A DNA stretch of 6,782 nucleotides, from positions 8,232-15,013 of the forward strand of contig DQGF01000377.1 in NCBI GenBank assembly GCA_003525045.1. The letters are read 5' to 3'. The position numbers were made by a program, and so were the translations under genes. This DNA comes from Pseudomonas sp. GTDB taxonomy: Bacteria > Pseudomonadota > Gammaproteobacteria > Pseudomonadales > Pseudomonadaceae. Below the pieces are notes generated by a model, which was not told the DNA's origin, did no database searches, and saw nothing but the letters and a program-made list of their open reading frames with translations. Shown here piece by piece: positions 1 through 6,125 of the stretch (positions are counted from its first letter, which is position 1; the number at the start of each line of letters is the position of its first letter).

Positions 1-534
1 CTGCACCGGCGGGATGCGCCCGGAGCTGGCGCGGTTGGTCAACGACAGCAGAGCGAACAACAAGCCGGAAGCCACCGCCCAGAGCAGGCCGGTGGTGGCG
101 CCGCTGGCCAGATCGAAGTCCGGCGTGACCAGCACCAGCCCGACACTCACCAACACCACCAGCAGAATTTCGTTGGCGCGAATCCGCTCGCGGAAGATCA
201 GCCCTTCGAGGATCACGGTAAACGCCGGGAAGCTGGCAAAGCCCAAAGTCGCGATCGCCACACCAGCGACTTTTACCGCAATGAAAAAACTGACCCAGTG
301 CCCGGCCAGCAGCAAGCCGCTGAGCAACAGTCGACGCCAGTCCACCGCTTCCAGTTTCTGCCAGCGCGTGTGGCTGACGAACCGCGCAAAAACCGCCAAC
401 GCTAGCACCGCAAACGCGGCACGCCCGAAAACGATGACGGCGGGGGAGGCGGCGGCGAGTTTGCCGAACACACCGGTCAGGCCAAACATCAGTGCGCCGA
501 TATGCAGAGCGCCAAGGGCGGTACGGGGAGTCAT
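1..534 (-). CDS. EamA/DMT-superfamily transporter, N-terminal part (cut by window edge)
   Basis: An open frame runs on the minus strand from an ATG at 534 to the left edge without a stop, giving 178 residues of a protein that is normally about 290 long. It begins MTPRTALGALHIGALMFGLT and contains about six hydrophobic segments (roughly residues 8-26, 32-51, 68-88, 93-113, 120-137 and 147-165). This is the first EamA repeat (five helices) and the start of the second. The motifs RWQKLEAVDWRRLLLSG, GHWVSFFIAVKVAGVA and the FRER at 114-117 are typical of drug/metabolite transporters in the inner membrane. A Shine-Dalgarno AAGGA (complement of 540-544) lies 5 nt before the ATG. It sits 82 bp downstream of a cupin-AraC regulator in the same orientation, so co-transcription or regulation by it is likely. 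The substrate cannot be told; amino-acid or metabolite export is common in the family. Confidence 0.9.
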   Translation of the reverse strand, partial: MTPRTALGALHIGALMFGLTGVFGKLAAASPAVIVFGRAAFAVLALAVFARFVSHTRWQKLEAVDWRRLLLSGLLLAGHWVSFFIAVKVAGVAIATLGFASFPAFTVILEGLIFRERIRANEILLVVLVSVGLVLVTPDFDLASGATTGLLWAVASGLLFALLSLTNRASSGRIPPVQ

Positions 535-616
535 TGCAATCCTTAACAGCAAAACCAACAGAGTGTAGGAGCATTGAACCGCGTAGCGCCCGGTTATGTC
601 TGTCGCCAGACTCGCA

Positions 617-1375
617 TCATTTGTCGCCAGCCTCGCGGCGCAATTTACCAGGTGAGGCGCCAAACTCACGCAACACCGCTGCCGCGAAGGCACTCTGGGA
701 GCCGTAACCGACCCGACTGGCAATCTCGCCAATGGGCAAGGCTGAATCCCGCAACATGCCCACCGCCATGTGCAATCGCCGGCTACGGATATAATCCATC
801 GGCGTCTGCCCGCATTCGGCAACGAACCGCGCATGCAGCCGGGCGCTGGAGAGGCCGGCCACGCGCGCCAGATCGGCGACTTGCAGCGGATAAGCCGCGT
901 ATTGATCGATGTGCGCATTCAGCGCGGCATACGGCAGGCGCCTGCCGCCCGTGACTTGCGGTCTGGCATTGTTGAGGCTGGCCAGCAACAGCACTGCACC
1001 TTGTTGCGCGATCAGCGGGTCGCTGACCTGACTGCCCGCCAGCCAGCTCACCAGTTGGCTTTGCCCTGCGTCCAGCAGCAGGCGACCAGCGCTGTCGAGC
1101 AGGCGACGGCTGGCTTCGGCGTGATCGCCCAAGGACTGCAAAACCCACTCATCGCTCGGCACATCCAGCACCAGGCAGCGGCTGCCATTGGCGCTGCCGC
1201 AGGCATGATGGAATCCGGACGGCACCACCACGAAACTCTGCTGAACCACCTGGCTGCCACGCCCGTCGACCTCGAAATCCAGCGCGCCCGACAGCCCGAA
1301 CACCAATTGTGCGTGGTCGTGGCTGTGGACGATCAGGTCGTCGCTGTACTGGCGTAGCGTGAGGATCGGTCTCAT
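617..1375 (-). CDS. AraC-family transcriptional regulator with N-terminal cupin
   Basis: A 252-residue DNA-binding regulator. Residues about 10-75 form a cupin-like sensor domain with an HSHDH cluster (H17, H19, H21) and a second histidine at 57 in VPSGFHHACG, a possible metal or small-ligand pocket. Residues about 155-247 are the AraC double helix-turn-helix: first HTH at 164-185 (LQVADLARVAGLSSARLHARF) and second at 213-238 (LPIGEIASRVGYGSQSAFAAA), ending in the signature FGASPGKLRR. The frame stays open up to 1456, but the ATG at 1375 is chosen because the cupin domain begins right after it and a GGGAG (complement of 1383-1387) sits 7 nt upstream. The downstream EamA transporter is its likely target; an autoregulatory site may lie in the shared region with the divergent phosphoesterase gene. 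The effector is unknown. Confidence 0.9.
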   Translation of the reverse strand: MRPILTLRQYSDDLIVHSHDHAQLVFGLSGALDFEVDGRGSQVVQQSFVVVPSGFHHACGSANGSRCLVLDVPSDEWVLQSLGDHAEASRRLLDSAGRLLLDAGQSQLVSWLAGSQVSDPLIAQQGAVLLLASLNNARPQVTGGRRLPYAALNAHIDQYAAYPLQVADLARVAGLSSARLHARFVAECGQTPMDYIRSRRLHMAVGMLRDSALPIGEIASRVGYGSQSAFAAAVLREFGASPGKLRREAGDK

Positions 1376-1397
1376 CGCAGGTCTCCCGATTAAGGCC

Positions 1398-1443
1398 GTC
1401 AGTCTACACCGAGGGCGTTCGCGAACGCTGTCACAGGACTGAC
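1398..1443. promoter_or_regulatory. Nested dyad, candidate operator between the cupin-AraC gene and the divergent phosphoesterase gene
   Basis: The 135-bp divergent intergenic region contains a perfect 14-bp palindrome, gcgttcgcgaacgc, at 1415-1428. It is flanked by a second inverted pair, gtcagtc at 1398-1404 and gactgac at 1437-1443, with almost the same centre (1421.5 against 1420.5). The position, 40-55 bp before the regulator start and about 80 bp before the phosphoesterase start, suits an operator controlling one or both genes. A binding protein is not established; AraC proteins usually prefer direct repeats, so a dimeric repressor of another family is equally possible. Confidence 0.35.
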
Positions 1444-1510
1444 TTGCCACTGTCATGGGCGATTAATCCGGCCGGCGCAAGCTTGCCCAAACAATCGTAG
1501 AGGGTTGCCC

Positions 1511-2326
1511 ATGACCAGCGCCGAGCTCGCCAAACCCAGTCGCAAGCAACGTGTGCGGACCTTGTGGATTTCCGATGTGCATCTGGGCACCCGGGATTGC
1601 CAGGCCGAACACTTGTCGCAGTTTCTCAAGGGCTACCATGCGGACAAGATTTACCTGGTCGGCGACATCATCGATGGCTGGAAACTGCGCGGCGGCATGT
1701 ACTGGCCCCAGGCGCACACCAATGTGATTCGTCGCCTGTTGACCATGAGCAAGCGCGGCACCGAAGTGATCTACGTCACCGGCAACCATGATGAGTTCCT
1801 GCGCCGTTACTCGACGCTGATTCTGGGCAACATTCGGCTGGTGGACGAAGCGGTGCACATCACCGCCGATGGCCGTCATTTGCTGGTGATCCATGGCGAC
1901 CAGTTCGACGTGATCACTCGTTACCACCGCTGGCTGGCCTTTCTCGGCGACTCGGCCTACGAGTTCACCCTGACCCTCAACCGCTGGCTCAACCATTGGC
2001 GCGCCCGTTACGGTTATGGCTACTGGTCGTTGTCGGCGTATCTCAAGCACAAGGTGAAGACTGCGGTCAGCTTCATCAGCGATTTTGAAGAAGCCATCGC
2101 CCACGAATGCGTCAAGCGCGAATTGCATGGCGTGGTGTGCGGGCATATTCACCATGCCGAGATTCGCAAGGTAGGTGAGGTGGACTACCTCAATTGCGGG
2201 GATTGGGTGGAGTCGTGCACGGCGTTGATCGAGCATTGGGATGGTTCGATCGAGTTGTATCGGTTGGCGGATGCCCAGGCGCGGGAGGCGGAGTTGAAGG
2301 CCTTGAAAGTTGCAGAGCCGGCGTAA
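1511..2326 (+). CDS. LpxH-like metallophosphoesterase (annotated in relatives as UDP-2,3-diacylglucosamine diphosphatase family)
   Basis: A 271-residue calcineurin-like phosphoesterase of the YbbF/LpxH group, probably cytosolic or peripheral at the inner membrane. All metal-ligand blocks are visible: SDVHLG (D22, H24), GDIIDGW (D52, D55), GNHDE (N92, H93, D94), HGD (H128) and GHIHH (H212, H214). The insert rich in aromatic and basic residues between 135 and 185 corresponds to the helical cap of LpxH-type enzymes. The ATG at 1511 is preferred over a TTG at 1505 because GAGGG at 1500-1504 lies 6 nt before it. The true LpxH cleaves UDP-2,3-diacylglucosamine to lipid X and carries GNRD at the third block; this protein has GNHD and an extra N-terminal tail of about 15 residues. 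It is therefore more likely a paralogue of the kind called LpxH2, with unproven substrate. It is a single gene with no lipid A gene beside it, convergent with the HD-domain gene. Confidence 0.88.
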   Translation: MTSAELAKPSRKQRVRTLWISDVHLGTRDCQAEHLSQFLKGYHADKIYLVGDIIDGWKLRGGMYWPQAHTNVIRRLLTMSKRGTEVIYVTGNHDEFLRRYSTLILGNIRLVDEAVHITADGRHLLVIHGDQFDVITRYHRWLAFLGDSAYEFTLTLNRWLNHWRARYGYGYWSLSAYLKHKVKTAVSFISDFEEAIAHECVKRELHGVVCGHIHHAEIRKVGEVDYLNCGDWVESCTALIEHWDGSIELYRLADAQAREAELKALKVAEPA

Positions 2327-2341
2327 GCAGGTCCGACGCCT

Positions 2342-2420
2342 TCGCGGGCAAGCCTCGCTCCTACAACAGCTGCGTATTTTTGAACACCACCAAACCTGTA
2401 GGAGCGAGGCTTGCCCGCGA
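2342..2420. repeat. REPIN: two inverted REP sequences with perfect 24-bp arms
   Basis: The left arm at 2342-2365 (tcgcgggcaagcctcgctcc and four more bases) is the exact reverse complement of the right arm at 2397-2420, separated by a 31-nt loop. The core, GTAGGAGCGAGGCTTGCCCGCGA, is the familiar Pseudomonas extragenic palindrome. REPINs of this form are mobilised in trans by RAYT transposases, none of which is in the window. It lies between two convergent genes, 15 bp after one stop codon and 18 bp before the other, where its hairpin could act as a bidirectional transcription barrier or protect the 3' ends of both messages. Confidence 0.93.
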
Positions 2421-2438
2421 TGGACCCCCTGCAATCTG

Positions 2439-3029
2439 TCAGGCTGGCGCGTGCTCCTGCATCGCCGCCTTGTAAATCGACTTCTTCGGCTGCGCAAACA
2501 ACCGCTCCATCATTGGCTCGAAGAAACTCAGCGGCAGCGTGTCGTACACCGGATCAAACGCCGCCGCATCATACTTGGCGCAGAATTCGATCGTCGCCTG
2601 ATACTGCGGATGGCTTCTGAATTGCTCGCGCAGGTGCCGGTCCATGCCCAAATGATGGAAGAAGTAATAGCCCTGGAAAATCCCGTGTTTCTCCACCATC
2701 CACAGGTTCTCGACGCTGACAAACGGCTTGAGGATCGCTGCGGCGATGTCTGGATGGTTGTAAGAACCCAGGGTGTCACCGATGTCGTGAAGCAAGGCAC
2801 AGACCACGTATTCTTCGTCGCGGCCATCGCGCCAGGCGCGGGTGGCGGTTTGCAGGGAGTGGGTCAGGCGATCCACCGGGAAGCCGCCAAAATCACCCTC
2901 CAGCAATTTAAGGTGCGCCACAATCCGTGTCGGCAATTGTCGGGCGTAGGCACTGAAGTCTGCAGCGATGATTGCCCAGTCTTCCTGAGTGCCGTCCTTC
3001 ATGTGGGTAAAACGGGCATTGGCGTTCAT
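2439..3029 (-). CDS. HD-domain protein, PhnZ/MIOX-like metal-dependent oxygenase or phosphohydrolase
   Basis: A soluble 196-residue protein made almost entirely of one HD domain. Visible metal-ligand candidates are H57 (DRLTHSLQTATRA), H81-D82 (ALLHDIGD), H92 (SYNHPD), H115 (MVEKHGIF) and D154 (CAKYDAAAFDP). The 24-residue step from the first His to the HD pair and the His-HD-His-His-Asp order fit the six-ligand diiron HD enzymes PhnZ and MIOX better than the simpler four-ligand phosphohydrolases; this alignment is mine and was done by eye. The length matches PhnZ (about 190). The ATG at 3029 has a strong AGAGAGGA (complement of 3036-3043) 6 nt upstream. The gene begins 27 bp after the stop of the DUF962 gene in the same orientation, so the two are probably one transcript ending at the REPIN. 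No phosphonate genes are nearby, so a phosphonate role is not supported. Substrate unknown. Confidence 0.87.
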   Translation of the reverse strand: MNANARFTHMKDGTQEDWAIIAADFSAYARQLPTRIVAHLKLLEGDFGGFPVDRLTHSLQTATRAWRDGRDEEYVVCALLHDIGDTLGSYNHPDIAAAILKPFVSVENLWMVEKHGIFQGYYFFHHLGMDRHLREQFRSHPQYQATIEFCAKYDAAAFDPVYDTLPLSFFEPMMERLFAQPKKSIYKAAMQEHAPA

Positions 3030-3056
3030 CGGCTGTCCTCTCTTGACTCAGTGCGC

Positions 3057-3368
3057 CTAGAACGGCACGCGACCCAGAATCATGTCTCGGTACATGAAAA
3101 AATCGCCAAACAGGCTGTAAAGCGGATGCTGGAAGGTGGCGGGACGATTCTTCTCAAAAAAGAAATGCCCGGCCCAGGCGAAACTGTAACCCGCCAGCGG
3201 CAAGGCCAATAACAGCAGCCAGGCACTCTTGGCGATCGTCAGGGCCAGAATGAAAATCACCAGCGTCGTGCCGATAAAGTGCAATCGCCGGCAGGTACTG
3301 TTGCTGTGTTCGCTGAGGTAATACGGGTAAAACTCAGCGAAACTATTGAAACGTCTGATGTTTTCCAC
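3057..3368 (-). CDS. DUF962/Mpo1-like small membrane protein
   Basis: A 103-residue protein starting VENIRRFNSFAEFYPYYLSE. It shows the whole DUF962 signature: YYLSEHSNSTCRRLHFIGT near the N-terminus (H21, H30), two hydrophobic segments at about 31-49 and 51-67, then WAGHFFFEKNRPATFQHPLY (H68, H81) and a C-terminal GDFFMYRDM. The yeast member Mpo1 is an Fe(II)-dependent dioxygenase that shortens 2-hydroxy fatty acids by one carbon in phytosphingosine breakdown; bacterial members are mostly untested. The frame is open back to an ATG at 3449, but those 27 extra residues do not look like the family and that ATG has no ribosome site. The GTG at 3368 fits the family start, though its ribosome site (GAG about 10 nt upstream) is weak. 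It is the first gene of a likely unit with the HD-domain gene, and it diverges from the OruR-type regulator across 162 bp. Confidence 0.85.
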   Translation of the reverse strand: MENIRRFNSFAEFYPYYLSEHSNSTCRRLHFIGTTLVIFILALTIAKSAWLLLLALPLAGYSFAWAGHFFFEKNRPATFQHPLYSLFGDFFMYRDMILGRVPF

Positions 3369-3455
3369 GCCTGCGATCTCTATGGTTATTGTTCTGACTG
3401 CAAGTTGTCCTGCGGGTAGCTTATTTAAGTCTAGAGTGATCAATGGCATCAGCCA

Positions 3456-3483
3456 GTGACAATAGGCGCCACTTTAGTATCCT
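3456..3483 (+). promoter_or_regulatory. Candidate sigma-70 promoter for the OruR-type regulator
   Basis: GTGACA at 3456-3461 (five of six matches to the -35 consensus) is followed after 16 nt by TATCCT at 3478-3483 (four of six to the -10 consensus). Transcription would begin near 3490, about 40 nt before the ATG at 3531. I found no equally good promoter reading toward the DUF962 gene, which may mean activator-dependent expression. Judged by eye only. Confidence 0.35.
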
Positions 3484-3530
3484 TCGGAAAAACTGGCCGT
3501 AGCATGCGGCTCATCATGTAAGTAGACGCC

Positions 3531-4592
3531 ATGAGCGAACGAACGACTTCTGCAAGCTGGGCGATGGGGATTGTCAAGGCACTGGAAATGGACGGCCTGG
3601 ATTGCCGGGTGCTGTTCAAGCAGCTGGGGCTCGACTACGCGGCACTGGATGATCCGGATGCGCGCTTCCCGCAGGATTCCATGACGCGACTGTGGCAGCG
3701 GGCGGTCGAGCTGTCCGGCAACCCGGCGATTGGCCTGAACATGGGCAAGGTGGTGCGTCCGGCCTCCTTCCATGTGGCGGGCTACGCCCTGATGTCCAGC
3801 CAGACCCTGGCCGAAGGCTTCCGGAGACTGGTGCGTTATCAGCGGATCATTGCCGAAAGTGCCGACCTGAGTTTCCGTCTGCTGGATGAGGGCTATGCGC
3901 TGATTCTGACCGTCCATGGCGACCATCTGCCGCCCACCCGGCAGAGCGCCGAAGCTTCATTGGCCTGTGCGTTGGCGCTGTGCGGCTGGTTGACCGGGCG
4001 CACCCTGCAGCCGCGCAAGGTGCTGCTGCAAGCCGATGAGCCCATCGATCTCGAACCCTATAAACAAGCCTTCCATGCGCCGATGGTGTTCAACGCGATG
4101 TATGACGCCCTGATCTTCGAGCGCGCCGACATGGAAGCGCCACTGCCTACCGCCAACGAGGCGATGGCGCTGCTGCATGACCGGTTCGCCGGCGAATACC
4201 TGGCGCGGTTCTCCGAGAGCCGGGTGACCCACAAGGCGCGGCAGGTGTTGTGCCGTTTGCTGCCCCAGGGCGAACCCAAGCGCGATACCGTGGCGCAGAC
4301 GCTGCACCTGTCGCAACGGACCTTGCAGCGACGCTTGCAGGAAGAGGGCACGAGTTTCCAGACGTTGTTGGACGACACCCGGCGCGAACTGGCGGAGCAG
4401 TATCTGGCGCAGCCGAGCATGACCCTGCTGGAGATTGCCTATTTGTTGGGGTTCGCCGATCCGAGCAACTTCTTCCGCGCCTTTCGACGCTGGTTTGATG
4501 CCACCCCCGGCGAGTACCGGTTGCGGCTGATGGAAGCGCCGAACCGGGTCAATGACGCCAGAACGCCGGAATACACAGGACAAATACCGTAA
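3531..4592 (+). CDS. AraC-family transcriptional regulator, OruR type (Arabinose_bd domain plus HTH)
   Basis: A 353-residue regulator. Residues about 20-205 match the Arabinose_bd-type sensor domain found in OruR-like proteins, with landmarks LSGNPAIGLNMGK (61-73), HVAGYALMSSQTLAEGFRRL (81-100) and the conserved FNAMYDALIFERADMEAPLP (187-206). Residues about 232-331 hold the double helix-turn-helix: DTVAQTLHLSQRTLQRRLQE (252-271) and LLEIAYLLGFADPSNFFRAF (299-318), then RWFDATPGEYR. A tail of 22 residues after the domain lies over the end of trkH. The ATG at 3531 gives the normal family length, although its ribosome site is poor. Regulators of this class commonly control an adjacent divergent catabolic operon, here the DUF962-HD pair; that link is inference. 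The ligand is unknown, and I would not name it oruR because no ornithine genes are present. Confidence 0.9.
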   Translation: MSERTTSASWAMGIVKALEMDGLDCRVLFKQLGLDYAALDDPDARFPQDSMTRLWQRAVELSGNPAIGLNMGKVVRPASFHVAGYALMSSQTLAEGFRRLVRYQRIIAESADLSFRLLDEGYALILTVHGDHLPPTRQSAEASLACALALCGWLTGRTLQPRKVLLQADEPIDLEPYKQAFHAPMVFNAMYDALIFERADMEAPLPTANEAMALLHDRFAGEYLARFSESRVTHKARQVLCRLLPQGEPKRDTVAQTLHLSQRTLQRRLQEEGTSFQTLLDDTRRELAEQYLAQPSMTLLEIAYLLGFADPSNFFRAFRRWFDATPGEYRLRLMEAPNRVNDARTPEYTGQIP

Positions 4593-6003
4593 TGATCTCC
4601 AGTCGGCCCAGCAACATGCCGAACGAGAGAATCCACTTGGCGGCATCCGGCAGGGAAGCGAAGTTACCTGCCGGGCCGATGGTCTCGCCCAGCCCCGGGC
4701 CGACACCGGACACGGTGCTGGCCGCGCCGGTGAGCGCGGTCATCCAGTCCACGCCGAGCAGCGACAGCAATAGCGCGATCACACAGATGGTGATGGCGAA
4801 GAAGAAGGAAAAGGTCAGGATCGAACGCACGATCTCTTCGTCGAGACGGTGACCGTTGTACTTCTGCTTGATCACCGCGCGCGGGTGAATCAATTGGTTA
4901 AGGTTGGCCTTGAGCAGGATGTAGGCGACCTGGAAGCGGAAAATCTTGATCCCGCCAGCCGTCGAACCCGAGCAGCCGCCGATAAAGCCCAGATAGAAGA
5001 ACAGCATCAGTGAGAAATTTCCCCACAGGCTGTAGTCCCCCAGCGCGAAACCGGTCGTGGTCACCACTGAGGTCACGTTCAGCGCCACGTGCCGCAGCGC
5101 CTCGAGCCAATGCAGTTTGGTGGTCCACCAATACCAGGTGCCGAGCACCAGCCAGGTCACCAGCAGCATGCCGATCAAGCCTTGTACCTGCTGATCCTTG
5201 ATCAGAGCCCGGCGATTGCCGCGCAAGGTCGCCACGTACAGGGTGAACGGCAGGCTGCCAAGAATCATGATGACGATCGCCACCCAGTGCACCGCCGGTT
5301 GCGTCCACTTGGCCAGGGACTGGTCGGAGGTGGAGAAGCCACCGGTGGAGATCGCCGACATTGCGTGGTTGATCGCATCAAACGGGCTCATCCCGGCCCA
5401 CCAGAACGCCAGGCTGCCGAAAATGGTAATGCCGACGTAGGCCGCAACGATCAAACGCGCCACCATGTGCGAACGAGGCATGACCTTTTCGGAACGGTCC
5501 GACGACTCGGTCTGAAACAGGCGCATGCCACCGATGCGCAGCAGTGGCAGAATCGCTACCGCCATGCCGATAAAACCGATGCCGCCGATCCAGTGCAGCA
5601 ACGAGCGCCACATCAGGATGCCGGGGGACATGGTGTCCAGGCCGTTGAGCACCGTCGAACCGGTGGCGGTAATACCGGACATGCTTTCGAAGAACGAGTC
5701 GGTATAGCTGATGTGTTGGGTCAGGAGGAACGGCAGCGCGGCGAAGATGCACACCACTAGCCAGCTGCTGACGGTCAGCAGGTACATGTCCCGCGGGCGT
5801 AAATGTACGTGTTCGGGGCGCCCGGGGATGACCAGGGCCAGACCGGCGACAAAGGTGATCATGCTGGCCCAGAGGAACGACGGCAGGTCGCTGGTGCGCT
5901 CGAAGATCACCAGTGTGGCCATGGGCACGACCATGGCGACGGCCAGCGTGATCAGGAAGATGCCGATGATGAAACCAATAGTCCGTAAGGTCGGCAACGC
6001 CAT
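4549..6003 (-). CDS. trkH: Trk potassium uptake system, channel subunit TrkH
   Basis: A 484-residue inner-membrane K+ channel subunit that works with the NAD(H)/ATP-binding ring protein TrkA (not in this window) to take up potassium. The four pore loops of the SKT family are all present: ITATGS (111-116), SAISTGGFS (216-224), VVTTTGFALG (313-322) and TVSGVGPGLG (430-439), each with its filter glycine (115, 221 or 222, 318 and 435). The intramembrane gating loop reads GGCSGSTAGGIKIFR (342-356). The C-terminus LGRLEIITVFVLCIPAFWRH is typical. The frame extends to 6072, but the ATG at 6003 (MALPTLRTIGFIIGIF) gives the usual length, and the other upstream ATG at 6039 falls inside the predicted -10 box. 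The ribosome site is modest (GAGCGGA about 5 nt upstream). The last 44 bp overlap the end of the convergent AraC gene. Confidence 0.96.
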   Translation of the reverse strand: MALPTLRTIGFIIGIFLITLAVAMVVPMATLVIFERTSDLPSFLWASMITFVAGLALVIPGRPEHVHLRPRDMYLLTVSSWLVVCIFAALPFLLTQHISYTDSFFESMSGITATGSTVLNGLDTMSPGILMWRSLLHWIGGIGFIGMAVAILPLLRIGGMRLFQTESSDRSEKVMPRSHMVARLIVAAYVGITIFGSLAFWWAGMSPFDAINHAMSAISTGGFSTSDQSLAKWTQPAVHWVAIVIMILGSLPFTLYVATLRGNRRALIKDQQVQGLIGMLLVTWLVLGTWYWWTTKLHWLEALRHVALNVTSVVTTTGFALGDYSLWGNFSLMLFFYLGFIGGCSGSTAGGIKIFRFQVAYILLKANLNQLIHPRAVIKQKYNGHRLDEEIVRSILTFSFFFAITICVIALLLSLLGVDWMTALTGAASTVSGVGPGLGETIGPAGNFASLPDAAKWILSFGMLLGRLEIITVFVLCIPAFWRH

Positions 6004-6037
6004 GAAGTCCGCTCGGGCTGAAATAGGGAAGGGCGCC

Positions 6038-6065
6038 ATTCTACCTGCGGGGCAGGGCATGTAAA
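6038..6065 (-). promoter_or_regulatory. Candidate sigma-70 promoter of trkH
   Basis: On the minus strand, TTTACA (complement of 6060-6065, five of six to consensus) is followed after 16 nt by TAGAAT (complement of 6038-6043, five of six). Transcription would start near 6031, giving a leader of about 28 nt before the ATG at 6003. This placement argues against translation starting at 6039 or 6072. Confidence 0.55.
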
Positions 6066-6090
6066 CCGGCATGCCTATGGCACTTGCAGC

Positions 6091-6096
6091 TAGAAT
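6091..6096 (+). promoter_or_regulatory. Possible -10 box for the nitroreductase gene
   Basis: TAGAAT at 6091-6096 matches five of six positions of the -10 consensus and lies 30 nt before the ATG at 6126. No good -35 hexamer stands at 16-18 nt upstream, so the promoter is weak, activator-dependent, or misjudged. If real, it lies back-to-back with the trkH promoter within 122 bp. Confidence 0.25.
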
Positions 6097-6125
6097 AGCC
6101 GGACGAATTTTTCAGGAGGTGGCCG

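Noticed and set aside
14..568. Plus-strand open frame of 184 codons at the left edge
   Set aside because: Antisense to the EamA transporter, which has clear membrane helices and a good ribosome site. The Ser/Thr/Pro-rich product is typical of a shadow frame.
565..595. tgtaggagc and a short aaccg/cggtt inverted repeat between the AraC stop and the EamA start
   Set aside because: The first looks like a stub of a REP sequence but has no inverted partner; the second is a 5-bp stem with a 9-nt loop and no T-run, too weak to call a terminator.
1376..1456. N-terminal extension of the cupin-AraC regulator to an ATG at 1456
   Set aside because: The 27 extra residues contain the palindrome region and resemble no AraC N-terminus; the ATG at 1375 has a better placed ribosome site.
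1477..1486. 10-bp palindrome gcaagcttgc near the phosphoesterase start
   Set aside because: Short perfect palindromes of this size are frequent in GC-rich DNA, and it has no flanking symmetry or promoter context.
1463..2497. Long minus-strand open frame of 344 codons opposite the phosphoesterase gene
   Set aside because: It lies fully antisense to a gene with clear catalytic motifs, reads as low-complexity His/Gln/Val-rich sequence with no recognisable domain, crosses the REPIN, and lacks a ribosome site. It is a codon-bias shadow.
2439..3029. HD-domain gene as true phnZ of phosphonate breakdown
   Set aside because: No PhnY or other phosphonate gene is present, and the spacing of the later ligands differs from PhnZ as I remember it; only the wider family is supported.
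2310..3212. Long plus-strand open frame of 300 codons opposite the HD and DUF962 genes
   Set aside because: It runs through the REPIN and across two minus-strand genes with conserved motifs; its composition is that of an antisense shadow.
5089..5760. Plus-strand open frame of 223 codons opposite trkH
   Set aside because: Antisense to the conserved pore loops of TrkH; rich in Gln, Arg and His with no domain and no ribosome site.
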